Both the position numbers and the translations under genes were made by a program. Below the pieces are notes generated by a model. The model did no database searches. It was not told where the DNA came from and was given only the letters and a program-made list of their open reading frames with translations. Positions 25,809 to 34,021 of a stretch of DNA of 45,366 bases are shown here, in pieces (position 1 is the stretch's first letter; each line of letters starts with the position of its first letter). Source of the stretch: an uncultured Acidobacteriota bacterium (lineage in GTDB: Bacteria > Acidobacteriota > Terriglobia > Bryobacterales > Bryobacteraceae); contig CADECY010000042.1 of the NCBI GenBank assembly GCA_902825945.1, forward strand, positions 1 through 45,366, given 5' to 3'.

Positions 25809-26561
25809 ATGAAAGTACTCGTTACCGGGGCGTCCGGATACCTCGGACCCTTCGTTGCCAAGGCGCTCGGCAAGGATCACCAGTTGCTGCTCTCCGACGT
25901 CAAGCAGCCGACCCAAGACCTGGGCCACGAATTCCGCGTGGTCGATATGACTTCTTTCGATCAGGTGATGCGCGCCGCGGAGGGAATGGACGCGATCGTC
26001 AATTGTTCCGTCGTGCGGGACAACGAGCGGCTGGCTTTCGGCGTGAACACCGGCGGCTGCTGGAATATGATGACCGCGGCGGTGCGCCACGGAATCAAGC
26101 GGGTACTCAACACGGGTCCGCACTTCACGGTTACGGGTCCGGCATACGAGGGGTTCGACTTCGGCATGGATGGCGACGTTCCGCCACAGCCCACGACGAT
26201 TCTTTACGCCCTCACCAAATCGCTCGGCCACGAGGTGACGCGCGTGTTCACGGAACACCACGACATCCACGTGCTTAACTTCCTTTTCTACAACTTTCGC
26301 GATCTGCGCGGCGCCGCGTCCGGTTCCTTCAATCAGCTCCGGCCCGGCAGCAACCCGGTTCCGTTCGTGGTGACCGGCGACGATGCGGGTGAAGCGATCC
26401 GGTTGGGCCTTACGGTCGACGCCGCTCGGCTGCCATCGAAGTGCGAAGTCTTCCTGATCCTGACCGACATGCCGCACGGGAAGTTTCGCAACGACAAGGC
26501 GAAGCGGATCCTCGGATTTCAGCCCAAGGACGATATCTCGGCGCTGTGGAAGAAAGCGTGA
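25809..26561 (+). CDS. NAD(P)-dependent epimerase/dehydratase (extended SDR)
   Basis: The protein has 250 aa. It keeps the complete dinucleotide-binding loop (VTGASGYLGPFVAKAL, Gly7/10/13) and the catalytic Tyr133 and Lys137 (YALTK). It lacks any leader and is cytosolic. The protein is shorter than typical sugar epimerases (about 310 aa), so the substrate domain is reduced; similar short forms act as uronate dehydrogenases or sugar-acid epimerases, which fits the neighbouring amidohydrolase and reductase but is only an inference. It starts four bases after the stop of the degenerate paralogue, the last gene of that operon, and its stop is 20 bases from the convergent peptidase gene. Confidence 0.92.
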   Translation: MKVLVTGASGYLGPFVAKALGKDHQLLLSDVKQPTQDLGHEFRVVDMTSFDQVMRAAEGMDAIVNCSVVRDNERLAFGVNTGGCWNMMTAAVRHGIKRVLNTGPHFTVTGPAYEGFDFGMDGDVPPQPTTILYALTKSLGHEVTRVFTEHHDIHVLNFLFYNFRDLRGAASGSFNQLRPGSNPVPFVVTGDDAGEAIRLGLTVDAARLPSKCEVFLILTDMPHGKFRNDKAKRILGFQPKDDISALWKKA

Positions 26562-26581
26562 AGCTGGCGAATCGGTGAAAT

Positions 26582-28177
26582 CTAGCGAAACTGGAGTTCT
26601 CTTACTGCGGACACCGCGCCAACGCGCGGCAGCGTTACCGGTTCGAACCCAACTGTGACCGTACGCTTCTGCGCCCCGCAAGCAAGGTCCGCGAACCGGG
26701 ACCGGTCCTCCACGTAGAACACAAAGACGGCCAGCTTGCCGCGAACGTTGAGTCGAGCGGTTTGACCCGTACAGGCGGCGTGCTCGAGAACACCTTCCAT
26801 CCGGCCCAACGGCGGCTTGTCCTCGGCCGGAAGGATCTCGACTTCACCGTCGCCCGGCTTCACCGGCTCCGGTGCGCGCGTTTGCCCCGAGCGAGCCGCG
26901 CCCCGGCGCAATGCCTGGGCCATGCGATCCACGTCCACCGCGACGGCTTCGGGCAGGCCACGCGCTTGCTCGAGTAACGCGGCCACATCCGCGAGGCGGC
27001 CATCGCGATAGGCGCGCAGGCCGAGCCAATAGAAGCCGTAACCGCAGCTCTCACTGCCGCGCAGACGCTCGGTGGCAAGCGCGACTAATCCTGCCGGGGG
27101 CGACGGATGGAGACCTACTCCGCGAGCCAAATCGCACGCCGTGGCAGTGTCCTTGCGGCAGTCGAGGTCGATGCGGCGATGCTGCAGCGCATCGTCGAAA
27201 AGGCCAGCGGCCTCGGCCGCGTCACCGAGTTCGCGTTGCCATTTGCAACCGTCGTCGCTCGCACGAACCAGTTTCTGATAGGCGAGCCGCGCCTCCGCGT
27301 TTCGGCCGCTCCAGCCTTCGACGCCCGCCGTGGTGGCTTCGATATCGAACCCGTCGGCCGCGAACGTAGCGATCTTCACCTCGGGCCGGATCATCGGGGA
27401 GGACTGCTGCTCGATCTGACCGGCGGCGAAATACGCACGCAGATCCGAACGCACCTGCTCGAGATCTCGATGGTAGACGCTCTGGAAGGCCTCGGCCGAG
27501 CTCTGGCCCTTTCGCGAGATCTCATCGCGAAAATCCGGCCAACCTTTCCGATAGAGATCGGAGCTGATCAGCATGTGAACCAGTAGCCAGCTCTCGGAAT
27601 AGAACATATCCTCGGATGACGCAGTGGTGCCGCGGCGTTGCGGCCCCCGGGCCATCAAGTCGCCGATCTCGAGCCATGGCGAAGAACGTAACCGGGCCAG
27701 ACGTTCGGGCAGGGCGTGGCCATACTCGGCGCGAGCGCCGACAGAGCGCAGGGTCGAGTAGTATTCGGCGAGTCCTTCATTCAGCCAGCGCGGATACCGT
27801 CCGCCAGAATACTGGAACGCCAGATGAGCATATTCGTGGATTGCCGCCCGCCGGAGGGTGGTCTCCAGTCCCTGCAATACGATCGCATCACGTCCTGGCA
27901 AGGGCACATAGAAGCCATAGGCCAGCCCAGGGCCGCGCATACGGGCGAACTGGGCTTCGGTGGCAGGCACGAAGATCAGCGGCGAGCGCGCGTGGGGCGA
28001 GCGGAGTTTCGCCGACTGCTCGAAAAACGTCCGGGCGAACTCGAGTTGATGAAGGACCGCCGTGGCCTCGGGATCGCGCGGCGCGAGGATTTCGAAGTGC
28101 TCCGAGACCAGCCGCTGGTAAGGCACGGCGGCGGGCATGATGAGTGCGGTTGCGGTCAACAGGGCGGCGAGGCGCAT
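26582..28177 (-). CDS. Secreted gluzincin-type metallopeptidase (DUF1570-like) with helical repeats
   Basis: The protein has 531 aa from the ATG at 28177 (the frame opens 42 codons earlier without a leader). Signal: MRLAALLTATALIMPAAV. Zinc site: HEYAH (His114, Glu115, His118) and NEGLAEYY with Glu134 as probable third ligand, typical of MA-clan peptidases of this exported type. Residues about 300-420 contain TPR-like helices (RNAEARLAYQKLV, RELGDAAEAAGLFDDAL). The C-terminal region is beta-rich with a Cys pair. Target unknown. A -10-like TATACT ends eight bases before the ATG and no Shine-Dalgarno is present, so the mRNA may be leaderless. Confidence 0.88.
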   Translation of the reverse strand: MRLAALLTATALIMPAAVPYQRLVSEHFEILAPRDPEATAVLHQLEFARTFFEQSAKLRSPHARSPLIFVPATEAQFARMRGPGLAYGFYVPLPGRDAIVLQGLETTLRRAAIHEYAHLAFQYSGGRYPRWLNEGLAEYYSTLRSVGARAEYGHALPERLARLRSSPWLEIGDLMARGPQRRGTTASSEDMFYSESWLLVHMLISSDLYRKGWPDFRDEISRKGQSSAEAFQSVYHRDLEQVRSDLRAYFAAGQIEQQSSPMIRPEVKIATFAADGFDIEATTAGVEGWSGRNAEARLAYQKLVRASDDGCKWQRELGDAAEAAGLFDDALQHRRIDLDCRKDTATACDLARGVGLHPSPPAGLVALATERLRGSESCGYGFYWLGLRAYRDGRLADVAALLEQARGLPEAVAVDVDRMAQALRRGAARSGQTRAPEPVKPGDGEVEILPAEDKPPLGRMEGVLEHAACTGQTARLNVRGKLAVFVFYVEDRSRFADLACGAQKRTVTVGFEPVTLPRVGAVSAVRELQFR

Positions 28178-28185
28178 TCGACCGT

Positions 28186-28191
28186 AGTATA
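28186..28191 (-). promoter_or_regulatory. Possible -10 box of a leaderless promoter (peptidase gene)
   Basis: The minus strand reads TATACT, eight bases before the ATG at 28177, with no ribosome binding site between. A convincing -35 was not found. Confidence 0.35.
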
Positions 28192-28815
28192 TCTCGCCCG
28201 GCGCAAGTAACTCCGCGGCCGGGCAGATTCGTGCTGCCGTTGCCGGAAGACTTGGAAGCGGCACCGCGAGCAAGGGGACCTTCGGTACCTTCACCGTAAA
28301 CATGCACCGGGATCGATACTGCGCGCGTTCTTACTACTCGATTGCATCCGCACGTATTCGACCAGGGAATCTGGGAACCGAGGGGTTTGGTCGGGGTTGG
28401 TCTTCGGCATCGCATCCTTCACGAAGACTGCGCGGATCAGGCGTTCGCCCGCATCTTTCCGGGCCGGATCATCCCCGCGAGGAGGCGATCACCGGAAGAC
28501 TTCGGTTGTTCCTTTGCGCTGCAGCGGACCGGTGAAACAAGCGTCAGGGCTCGTAACGCTTCTGTGGATGGCTTGGCCGGCCATGGGGCGCGGGCGTCCG
28601 CCGTCCAGCCGACGGTTCGGTCCAGGTGGCTTTCGCGATGACGATCACGCTCGCCTTGCGCAGGTTGGGGTTCCCCACGAGCGCGACGTGACCAAATTCG
28701 CTGGCTGTGATGCGGCCCGCCTGCTGAGCGGAGTTCCGGGACGCCGGTCTTCATGACGGCGATTCGGAGAGCAGCGTGTGAATCACATGGGACCACGCCC
28801 GGCGAGAGGCAGGAC
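28192..28815. other. Intergenic stretch; one coding-like minus-strand segment
   Basis: No gene is recognised. On the minus strand, about 28740-28550, one frame reads smoothly (ITASEFGHVALVGNPNLRKA, then SVIVIAKATWTEP) but has no credible start and no family I can name. It may be the relic of a gene. Confidence 0.35.
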
Positions 28816-29316
28816 CTATAGCAAACGGGCTGGGTCACTCTCCATCGGAAACCAGCAATCGTAGATCCGGCCGAAGACGAACGCGTAGCTCGAATACGCG
28901 ATCGCCAAACCCGCGTCCTGAGCCAGGGCGGTTCGCCAGCCGGCGCCAGTCCATGTGGCGATAACGGGAGTCGTGACGAGCAAGCAACTTGCTTCCAGCC
29001 CGATCGCCTGCACAACCCGCCAAAATGAGGGCCGCTGGTCGGCGCGCCGGCGGGCCAGCGCCGCTTCCACGCGATCGAACGCCAGGCAATAGAGGGCATT
29101 CCACACCAAGCCGACAGCGGCCAGAGCAGCCAGCAGCCCGGCCGACTCGGCTCCCGATAGGCCGCTGGCCAACGCAAAAAGCGGCGAAATCGAGAGCAGC
29201 GCTCCCATCTCATAGAGGGCCGCTTGGCGGCAGCGATCGGCCGCCGAACGCAGCCGCGGGTGCAGGGCCGCGGAGCCTTCCGGACTGGGCGCGTCTCCGC
29301 TCAAGGAGCCATCCAT
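28816..29316 (-). CDS. PACE-family (bacterial transmembrane pair) small efflux protein
   Basis: The protein has 166 aa from the ATG at 29316, which overlaps the end of the methyltransferase gene by 16 bases, a sign of translational coupling. Two repeats of the transmembrane-pair domain (PF05232 type) are visible, four membrane segments in all: first pair ALYEMGALLSISPLFALA and VWNALYCLAFDRVEAALAR, second pair GLEASCLLVTTPVIATWTG and YAFVFGRIYDCWFP. Glu36 matches the membrane Glu essential in AceI. The usual Asn in the last helix is Gly here (FVFGRIYD). Known PACE proteins export chlorhexidine, and their natural substrates include the diamines cadaverine and putrescine. With a decarboxylase and an amine methyltransferase upstream, it probably exports the pathway product. 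Confidence 0.85.
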   Translation of the reverse strand: MDGSLSGDAPSPEGSAALHPRLRSAADRCRQAALYEMGALLSISPLFALASGLSGAESAGLLAALAAVGLVWNALYCLAFDRVEAALARRRADQRPSFWRVVQAIGLEASCLLVTTPVIATWTGAGWRTALAQDAGLAIAYSSYAFVFGRIYDCWFPMESDPARLL

Positions 29317-30074
29317 CCGCTGGCCATCAGAATTCCTTCGTACCCTTGGTGCGCGTGGCTCGGTAGATCGCACTCAGCCACTTGCAGCGAGCCCGGATCC
29401 AACCCGCACTCCGTCAGAGCGGACGTCAGCATTTGCCTCGTGACCCTGGCGGCGGGGAACCATTGGTCCGCTACCCGGTAGCCGGCGCAGTCGCGTAGCG
29501 CAAAGACGATCGCCGCGCCCCCCAGCCGGACCAGGGACAATACATTGCTCAGGCACGCACGCCATTCTTCGCGGCTCTCGGTCAGACAATCGACGCAGAA
29601 GCCGGAGATCAGCAAGTCGTAGGACCGGTTCCGCGCTTCGCCCAAAGGGTGAGGCCGCCGGGCGTCAGTCCACAGTAACTCGCCCAGCATCTTGCGCGTC
29701 CGCCCTTCCCGGTCACACACCGCCTCATCGCCCGGCGCGGCGATTCCCTCGCACTCGAGCGCGTAGCGGGCGAACCGGCCCCAGTTATCGGCCTGCGGGC
29801 CGTCCTCGGCCCATTGCCGCAAGCGATCGAGGTTCCCGGGCAACCAGTCGGCCATATCGAGCCGCTCGACCGCCGGCGCCGCCGCCAGCGCCCGCATGAG
29901 CGTCGGCCCGGAGCCATACTCGATCGCCCGGTCGAAGCGCCGGGCCGCCTGCCGCAAGAACTGCACTTGAAACCGGATCGCCGCCAGCTCGTCCGCATCC
30001 ACCTGCGTGCCATAGTAATCCTGGAAATACTCGCCGGCGCGCCACTGCTCGAATCCCACGATTTTGCCTGGCAC
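29301..30074 (-). CDS. NNMT/PNMT/TEMT-type SAM-dependent amine methyltransferase
   Basis: The protein has 257 aa from GTG at 30074 (GGAGG seven bases upstream, two bases after the decarboxylase stop). The N terminus has WRAGEYFQDYYGTQ, matching the FxxxxYLxxYY opening of the family. SAM motif I is AIEYGSGPT (50-58), with the family-specific GSGPT. DMADWLPGNLDRLRQWAEDG (73-92) corresponds to the motif II region before the long insertion. A Cys-containing motif LLISGFCVDCLTES and GGAAIVFALRDCAGYRV follow. Animal relatives methylate nicotinamide, phenylethanolamine, thioethers or indolamines, that is, small amines. Here the neighbouring decarboxylase points to a diamine such as putrescine or cadaverine as acceptor. 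The frame is open 212 codons further upstream, but that part is the shadow of the decarboxylase gene. Confidence 0.88.
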   Translation of the reverse strand: MPGKIVGFEQWRAGEYFQDYYGTQVDADELAAIRFQVQFLRQAARRFDRAIEYGSGPTLMRALAAAPAVERLDMADWLPGNLDRLRQWAEDGPQADNWGRFARYALECEGIAAPGDEAVCDREGRTRKMLGELLWTDARRPHPLGEARNRSYDLLISGFCVDCLTESREEWRACLSNVLSLVRLGGAAIVFALRDCAGYRVADQWFPAARVTRQMLTSALTECGLDPGSLQVAECDLPSHAHQGYEGILMASGWMAP

Positions 30075-30076
30075 TG

Positions 30077-31225
30077 TCAGTCCTCCTTCGCGCCCTGCAA
30101 CATCACGAGGTCTTCCCCGGCTTCCGCGTCGCCACCTCTTCCGAAGTACTCGGTCAACGGAGTCAGGCCGTTGAATCCGATCGACGCATAACTGGCGGTG
30201 TAAGCCCCAGCGCTGAGAATATTCAGCCGGTCTCCCTCCTCGAGGCTGGCTGGCAATCGATACTCGGTCCGCTCGTACAGGATGTCGGCGGAATCGCAAG
30301 TGGGCCCGGCCAGCACTACCGCCTCCTCCGGACCTGCGGCGGCCACGGAGCGAATCCGGTACTGAATACACTCGTCCATGGTCTCCGCCAGCCCGCCGAA
30401 CTTGCCCGCATCCAAGTACACCCAGGAGCGGCCAGCCGGTTCGCGCCGCGACTTGAGGATAACTTGAGTCACGATGACGCCGGCGTCGGCGACCAAGCCG
30501 CGTCCGGGCTCCAGCATCACATGCGGCGAGAAACCGCCTAGATGCGCATCCAGGGCCGCGCGGATCGAATCGCGGTAGACGCCCAAATCCGGCACGGGCG
30601 TGGCATAGCGGGCCGGGAACCCGCCGCCCAAATTCACGGTCGAAAGGTGGATTCCTCGCCCGGCAAGACGCTGGAACAGCGCTCCAGTGCGCACCAGCGG
30701 CTCTTCCCACCTGGCCGGGTCAGTCTGCTGAGATCCTACGTGAAACGAGATGCCCCACGGCAGCAGACCGCGCCGCATCGCCTCGACGATCAGGGCCTCG
30801 GCCGATTCCGCGCTGCAGCCGAATTTACGGGCCAATGGCCAAGCCGCTCCGTCCGAAGCGGCCTCCAGCCTGCACAGCACTTTCGCGCCAGGTGCCTGCG
30901 CCGCCAACTTGTCCAACTCCTCCTGGCAGTCGAATGCGAATAGCCTGACACCCAGGCGATAGGCGTAGGCGATATCGCACGACTTCTTGACAGTGTTGCC
31001 GTACGAGAGATCGCCGGCGGCGGCGCCCGCCGCAAGACAGGCATCGGCCTCCGCCGGAGAAGCGACATCGAATTGGCTGCCGAGCCGCGCCAGTAGTCTC
31101 AATACCTCGGGCGCCGGATTCGCCTTCACAGCGTAAAAGATGCCGGCCTCCGGAAAGCATCTCCGGAATTTCCAGTAAGCCGCTTCCACGCGGTCCAGGT
31201 TGATGAACAGGTAGGGCGTCGTCAT
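30077..31225 (-). CDS. Fold-III PLP-dependent decarboxylase, ornithine/lysine decarboxylase type
   Basis: The protein has 382 aa, start ATG with GGAG seven bases upstream. Family elements: Lys34 in FYAVKANPAP (Schiff base), His162 in ISFHVGSQQ (stacks on PLP), the glycine loop NLGGGFPARY (about 198-207), EPGRGLVADAG (239-249), and the ODC signature GPTCDSADILYE with Cys310 and Asp311, followed by AGAYTASYASIGFNG with Tyr342. These fit ornithine or lysine decarboxylase rather than diaminopimelate decarboxylase, which is usually longer and has a different specificity loop. Product: putrescine or cadaverine plus CO2. First gene of an operon with an amine methyltransferase and a PACE exporter. 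Substrate choice between Orn and Lys cannot be read here. Confidence 0.93.
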   Translation of the reverse strand: MTTPYLFINLDRVEAAYWKFRRCFPEAGIFYAVKANPAPEVLRLLARLGSQFDVASPAEADACLAAGAAAGDLSYGNTVKKSCDIAYAYRLGVRLFAFDCQEELDKLAAQAPGAKVLCRLEAASDGAAWPLARKFGCSAESAEALIVEAMRRGLLPWGISFHVGSQQTDPARWEEPLVRTGALFQRLAGRGIHLSTVNLGGGFPARYATPVPDLGVYRDSIRAALDAHLGGFSPHVMLEPGRGLVADAGVIVTQVILKSRREPAGRSWVYLDAGKFGGLAETMDECIQYRIRSVAAAGPEEAVVLAGPTCDSADILYERTEYRLPASLEEGDRLNILSAGAYTASYASIGFNGLTPLTEYFGRGGDAEAGEDLVMLQGAKED

Positions 31226-31405
31226 TCTTGCTCCGGTTGTACATAAGCGTTTTGCCCCACGGACGGCTCAAAGAAACCGAAAATCGTCACCATTGACGAA
31301 TACGCCCGCCCGGTAATGGCATGCCCGCTTCCGATTTGAGCGTCCGCTCGAGGCTGTGAACCACGGCCAAGGAGCGTGGTTCGACGAACCCGTGTCGCTC
31401 GTCTG
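31226..31405. other. Region upstream of decarboxylase operon
   Basis: Noncoding stretch before the decarboxylase start, in which its promoter must lie; no convincing -35/-10 pair was identified. Confidence 0.4.
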
Positions 31406-31516
31406 GGCCGAGTGCGCCTGATGGCGCGTGCGGTGATGCGCGGGCAGGCGCCTGGCGTAACGCTCGAGCCCACGGCGCTGGTCAACGAAGCCTACCTGCA
31501 GCTCATGCAGGCTCCT
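31406..31516 (+). pseudogene. Fragment of an ECF-type sigma factor gene (Sigma70_ECF family)
   Basis: The plus strand encodes RLMARAVMRGQAPG followed by VTLEPTALVNEAYLQLMQAP, a very good match to the region-2 segment (LRRLARxYMRxERPGHTLQxTALVHEAYLRL) of acidobacterial/planctomycete ECF sigma factors. Only this piece of about 35 residues is left; the sequence before and after is unrelated. It is a truncated relic next to other gene relics. Confidence 0.65.
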
Positions 31517-31609
31517 ACACGACCAATCGCCTTGGCTTGCCGCGAACTGCGACCGGCAAGTCAGGCTGTGGATCGCCGCCGGGAGCCGGACTCACGCCGG
31601 TCCCCAGGT

Positions 31610-32137
31610 AGCTGTTGATGAACGACTCGTTGTTTTCGGCGCCGTCGAGCATGGAGTTGTTGTTTTGCGGCCGAGTATCGTTTGCCGAGGGCGACACGCC
31701 CGACAGCTTGTTGTCGAGACCGCTGTTGGGAGGTTGGCATCCGCTCACGCCGGGAACCGAAAGGATGTTGTGTGAACTGACGGCCGTTGAGAGGCATGTT
31801 CACGATCTTTGATTGGTGGCGATCCTGCCCACCGTCGAGTTCGCGGTGTTCCGTGGCGGTGCCTCGGTGTTGACTTCGACAGTCTCGTTGACGCCGCCGG
31901 GCTGCAACTGCCGGCTCACCTGAACGGTCTCGTTCACGCGAAGCTGAATCCCGGAGCCGAAGCCGGGAGCCACGGCAGTGCTCGAGTCGACGCCGCCGGC
32001 GAGGTGTAGTTGCCGGGCTGCCAGCGAATTGACCGCGCGGGTGACGCCGGTTTCGGTGTTCTCGATCCTGCGGCGGCTCTGGCGACTGCCGCGCCGGATA
32101 AATCGGCGACGGCGCCGCGAATCGTGCCTATTCCGGA
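31610..32137 (-). pseudogene. Decayed Oar-like TonB-dependent receptor gene (frameshifted, barrel lost)
   Basis: Family segments appear in the right order but in different frames: GTIRGAVADLSGAAV (32128-32084), ENTETGVTRAVNS (about 32063-32025), NETVQVSRQLQPGGVNETVEV (from 31934), MNMPLNGRQFTQ (from 31803) and RPQNNNSMLDGAENNESFIN (about 31670-31616). These match the N-terminal regulatory domain, the plug (LPLNGRD in the intact paralogue at 3545-6853) and the conserved NGxRPxxNxFxLDG plug segment. At least three frame changes occur and the whole barrel is missing. Confidence 0.7.
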
Positions 32138-32339
32138 GCAAGTGAGCGTGATGGACCTGGCCGATGACATGAGATCCCTGTCTTTCAGGATTCGGCTACC
32201 CGCATATGTCAACGCCGCGCCGCTGACAGCGCCGCCTTGCCACCCGACGTAGCGAAAGGGTCGCCGTGAGCATTCTCAAAGAACTCCGCGTTCGCACGAT
32301 CATCAACGCGATGGTCCGCCGACCGGCCGGGCGGATTTC

Positions 32340-32435
32340 CTCGCCCCCTCGTAGGCTGGCTAACACTGCTTCGGGATGGCCGAACGGTACGGCCATGCGG
32401 GTGCCCATCGCCGAGCGCCGAATCGGGTATCGTGC
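32340..32435 (-). pseudogene. Possible relic of an FtsX/MacB-type permease gene
   Basis: A minus-strand segment reads RRSAMGTRMAVPFGHPEAVL, similar to the RRxEIGTRMALGAxPxxVL motif near the end of FtsX-like permeases (ADOP proteins of Acidobacteria). The surroundings do not continue the family cleanly. Low confidence. Confidence 0.3.
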
Positions 32436-32623
32436 CATCGGGCGCGCAGCCTGATTTTCGCTCGGTATCTCAGCGACGATCACCCGTCCGGATCCCAGCC
32501 GGAGGGTGCTGACACCAGCGCCTTCTTCGATTCGTTGCGCGAATGGGCATCCTGTCCCCTGGCTCATCCGGCGGCGAGGTCATCTTGAATTGGATATGAA
32601 GCTGGAGCCAGAAGCGGCGATGG

Positions 32624-32629
32624 TATACT
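32624..32629 (+). promoter_or_regulatory. Possible -10 box for the SGNH hydrolase gene
   Basis: TATACT inside TGGTATACTGG, followed after 27 bases by the ATG with GGGAGGA in between (about 32641-32647). No clear -35 at the right distance. Confidence 0.4.
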
Positions 32630-32656
32630 GGCAGAGCTCACGGGAGGAACTATCGG

Positions 32657-34021
32657 ATGAACACAACAATGAAGAGAGCTTTGAGTCTCGTTTTCGTGCC
32701 GGTCTTGATGGCCGCGCTAGGCGTAGCGGCCGAGCAGCCCGAATTCATCGGTCTGGGCGACAGCATCGGGGAAGGCGTTCAATCCGCCGACGCCAATGCC
32801 TTCACGCAGCCGAACACGTACCTGAATCTGGTGGCGCGGCAGATGGGCGCGCGCTTTCCTCTGCCGCTCATCATTGGCAATCCGTTCGCGCTGGTGGGCC
32901 TCCCGGCCGGGCGCTTCCGGCTGAGTCCCAACTTGGCCCCTTACAACCTTGCCGTAAGTGGCGCTGATACGACGTCGATCCTTTTCGAACAGGCTGGCGG
33001 ACCGATTGACGCGGAAGTGGACTTGGTTCAGGCACCGCGGACGGGCAGCCAGATCCAGATCGCCGAGCAGTTACGCGCGCCCTTCATGATCTGCTGGATC
33101 GGCAACAATGACGCACTCGACGCCGTGCTCTCCTTCGATCAGTTGGATGCTTCGCAATTGACGCCGGTACCCGTGTTCGCGGCGAACTATCAGCAGATTG
33201 TCACGCGCCTCCGGGCATGGAACGCCAAGATCGTCTTCGGCAATATCCCGAACGTGGCGCAGATCGGCTTCCTATTCGGACCTGCGGACTTGAACCGCTG
33301 GCTGGGCAGCAACTTCGGTCTACCGCAGGGCCATTTCACGTCGCTGCCTGTCATGCTGATGCTCAAACTCGGCCTGAACAACGGGAGCATTCTTCAGGAC
33401 CCGAACTTCGTGCTCGATGCGGCCGAGGTGCAAACGATTCAAACGCGTGTAAGTACATTCAACCAGATCATTGCGCAGAACGCGGCCCAGGCGGGAATGC
33501 CGGTGGCGAACATCAATGCGTTGTTTTCGTTCGTCGGGCAGACCCCGCTGCAGCTTCCCGGCGCCACCATCACCACCAAGTACAATGGTGGCATCTTCAG
33601 CCTGGACGGAGTGCATCCATCGAATTTCGGGCACGCCGTGGCGGCCAATGTTTTCATCGGTGCAGCCAACAGCGCCTTCGGGATGGGCATCCCACCGTTG
33701 ACCAATGCGCAGTTGTTCGACATCATGAGGAATGATCCGTTCATCGACTTCGATGGAGACCTGCGGGTAAAAGGAAGGCCGCTGGCGGGCATCTTCGAAA
33801 CCTTGGGTCCTCTGGCCGGCGTTTCGGGCGATGATGATACTTGGGGCTCGGCCATGGCGGTAATGGCGCGGGCGCCCGGAGTGGACCGTGAAGCGGGCGC
33901 GCGATTCATGCGTGCCTATTTGTCTGCCACCGGAAGGGATCCCAATACGGCATGGACCGGCCAGGACGCGATCGCGGCCATGGTGCACGTGTTCGGCGGA
34001 CTACGGTCGAAGAGGCGTTAG
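32657..34021 (+). CDS. Secreted SGNH/GDSL-type lipase/esterase
   Basis: The protein has 454 aa. Sec signal MKRALSLVFVPVLMAALGVAA; Shine-Dalgarno GGGAGGA upstream. SGNH blocks: GLGDSIGEG (Ser36), LAVSGADTTSI (Gly block), ICWIGNNDALDAV (Asn block) and FSLDGVHPSNFGH (Asp/His pair). The distance between blocks is larger than in minimal GDSL enzymes, as in phospholipase/lipase-like members with extra loops. The C-terminal 60-70 residues (DDTWGSAMAVMARAPGVDRE onward, then FMRAYLSATGRD) form a separate helical tail of unknown role. The gene stands alone after the relic-rich region. Esterase activity is likely; the substrate is unknown. Confidence 0.92.
   Translation: MNTTMKRALSLVFVPVLMAALGVAAEQPEFIGLGDSIGEGVQSADANAFTQPNTYLNLVARQMGARFPLPLIIGNPFALVGLPAGRFRLSPNLAPYNLAVSGADTTSILFEQAGGPIDAEVDLVQAPRTGSQIQIAEQLRAPFMICWIGNNDALDAVLSFDQLDASQLTPVPVFAANYQQIVTRLRAWNAKIVFGNIPNVAQIGFLFGPADLNRWLGSNFGLPQGHFTSLPVMLMLKLGLNNGSILQDPNFVLDAAEVQTIQTRVSTFNQIIAQNAAQAGMPVANINALFSFVGQTPLQLPGATITTKYNGGIFSLDGVHPSNFGHAVAANVFIGAANSAFGMGIPPLTNAQLFDIMRNDPFIDFDGDLRVKGRPLAGIFETLGPLAGVSGDDDTWGSAMAVMARAPGVDREAGARFMRAYLSATGRDPNTAWTGQDAIAAMVHVFGGLRSKRR

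Noticed and set aside
30075..30710. Upstream extension of the methyltransferase frame
   Set aside because: It overlaps the decarboxylase coding region in another frame; GTG at 30074 with GGAGG fits better.
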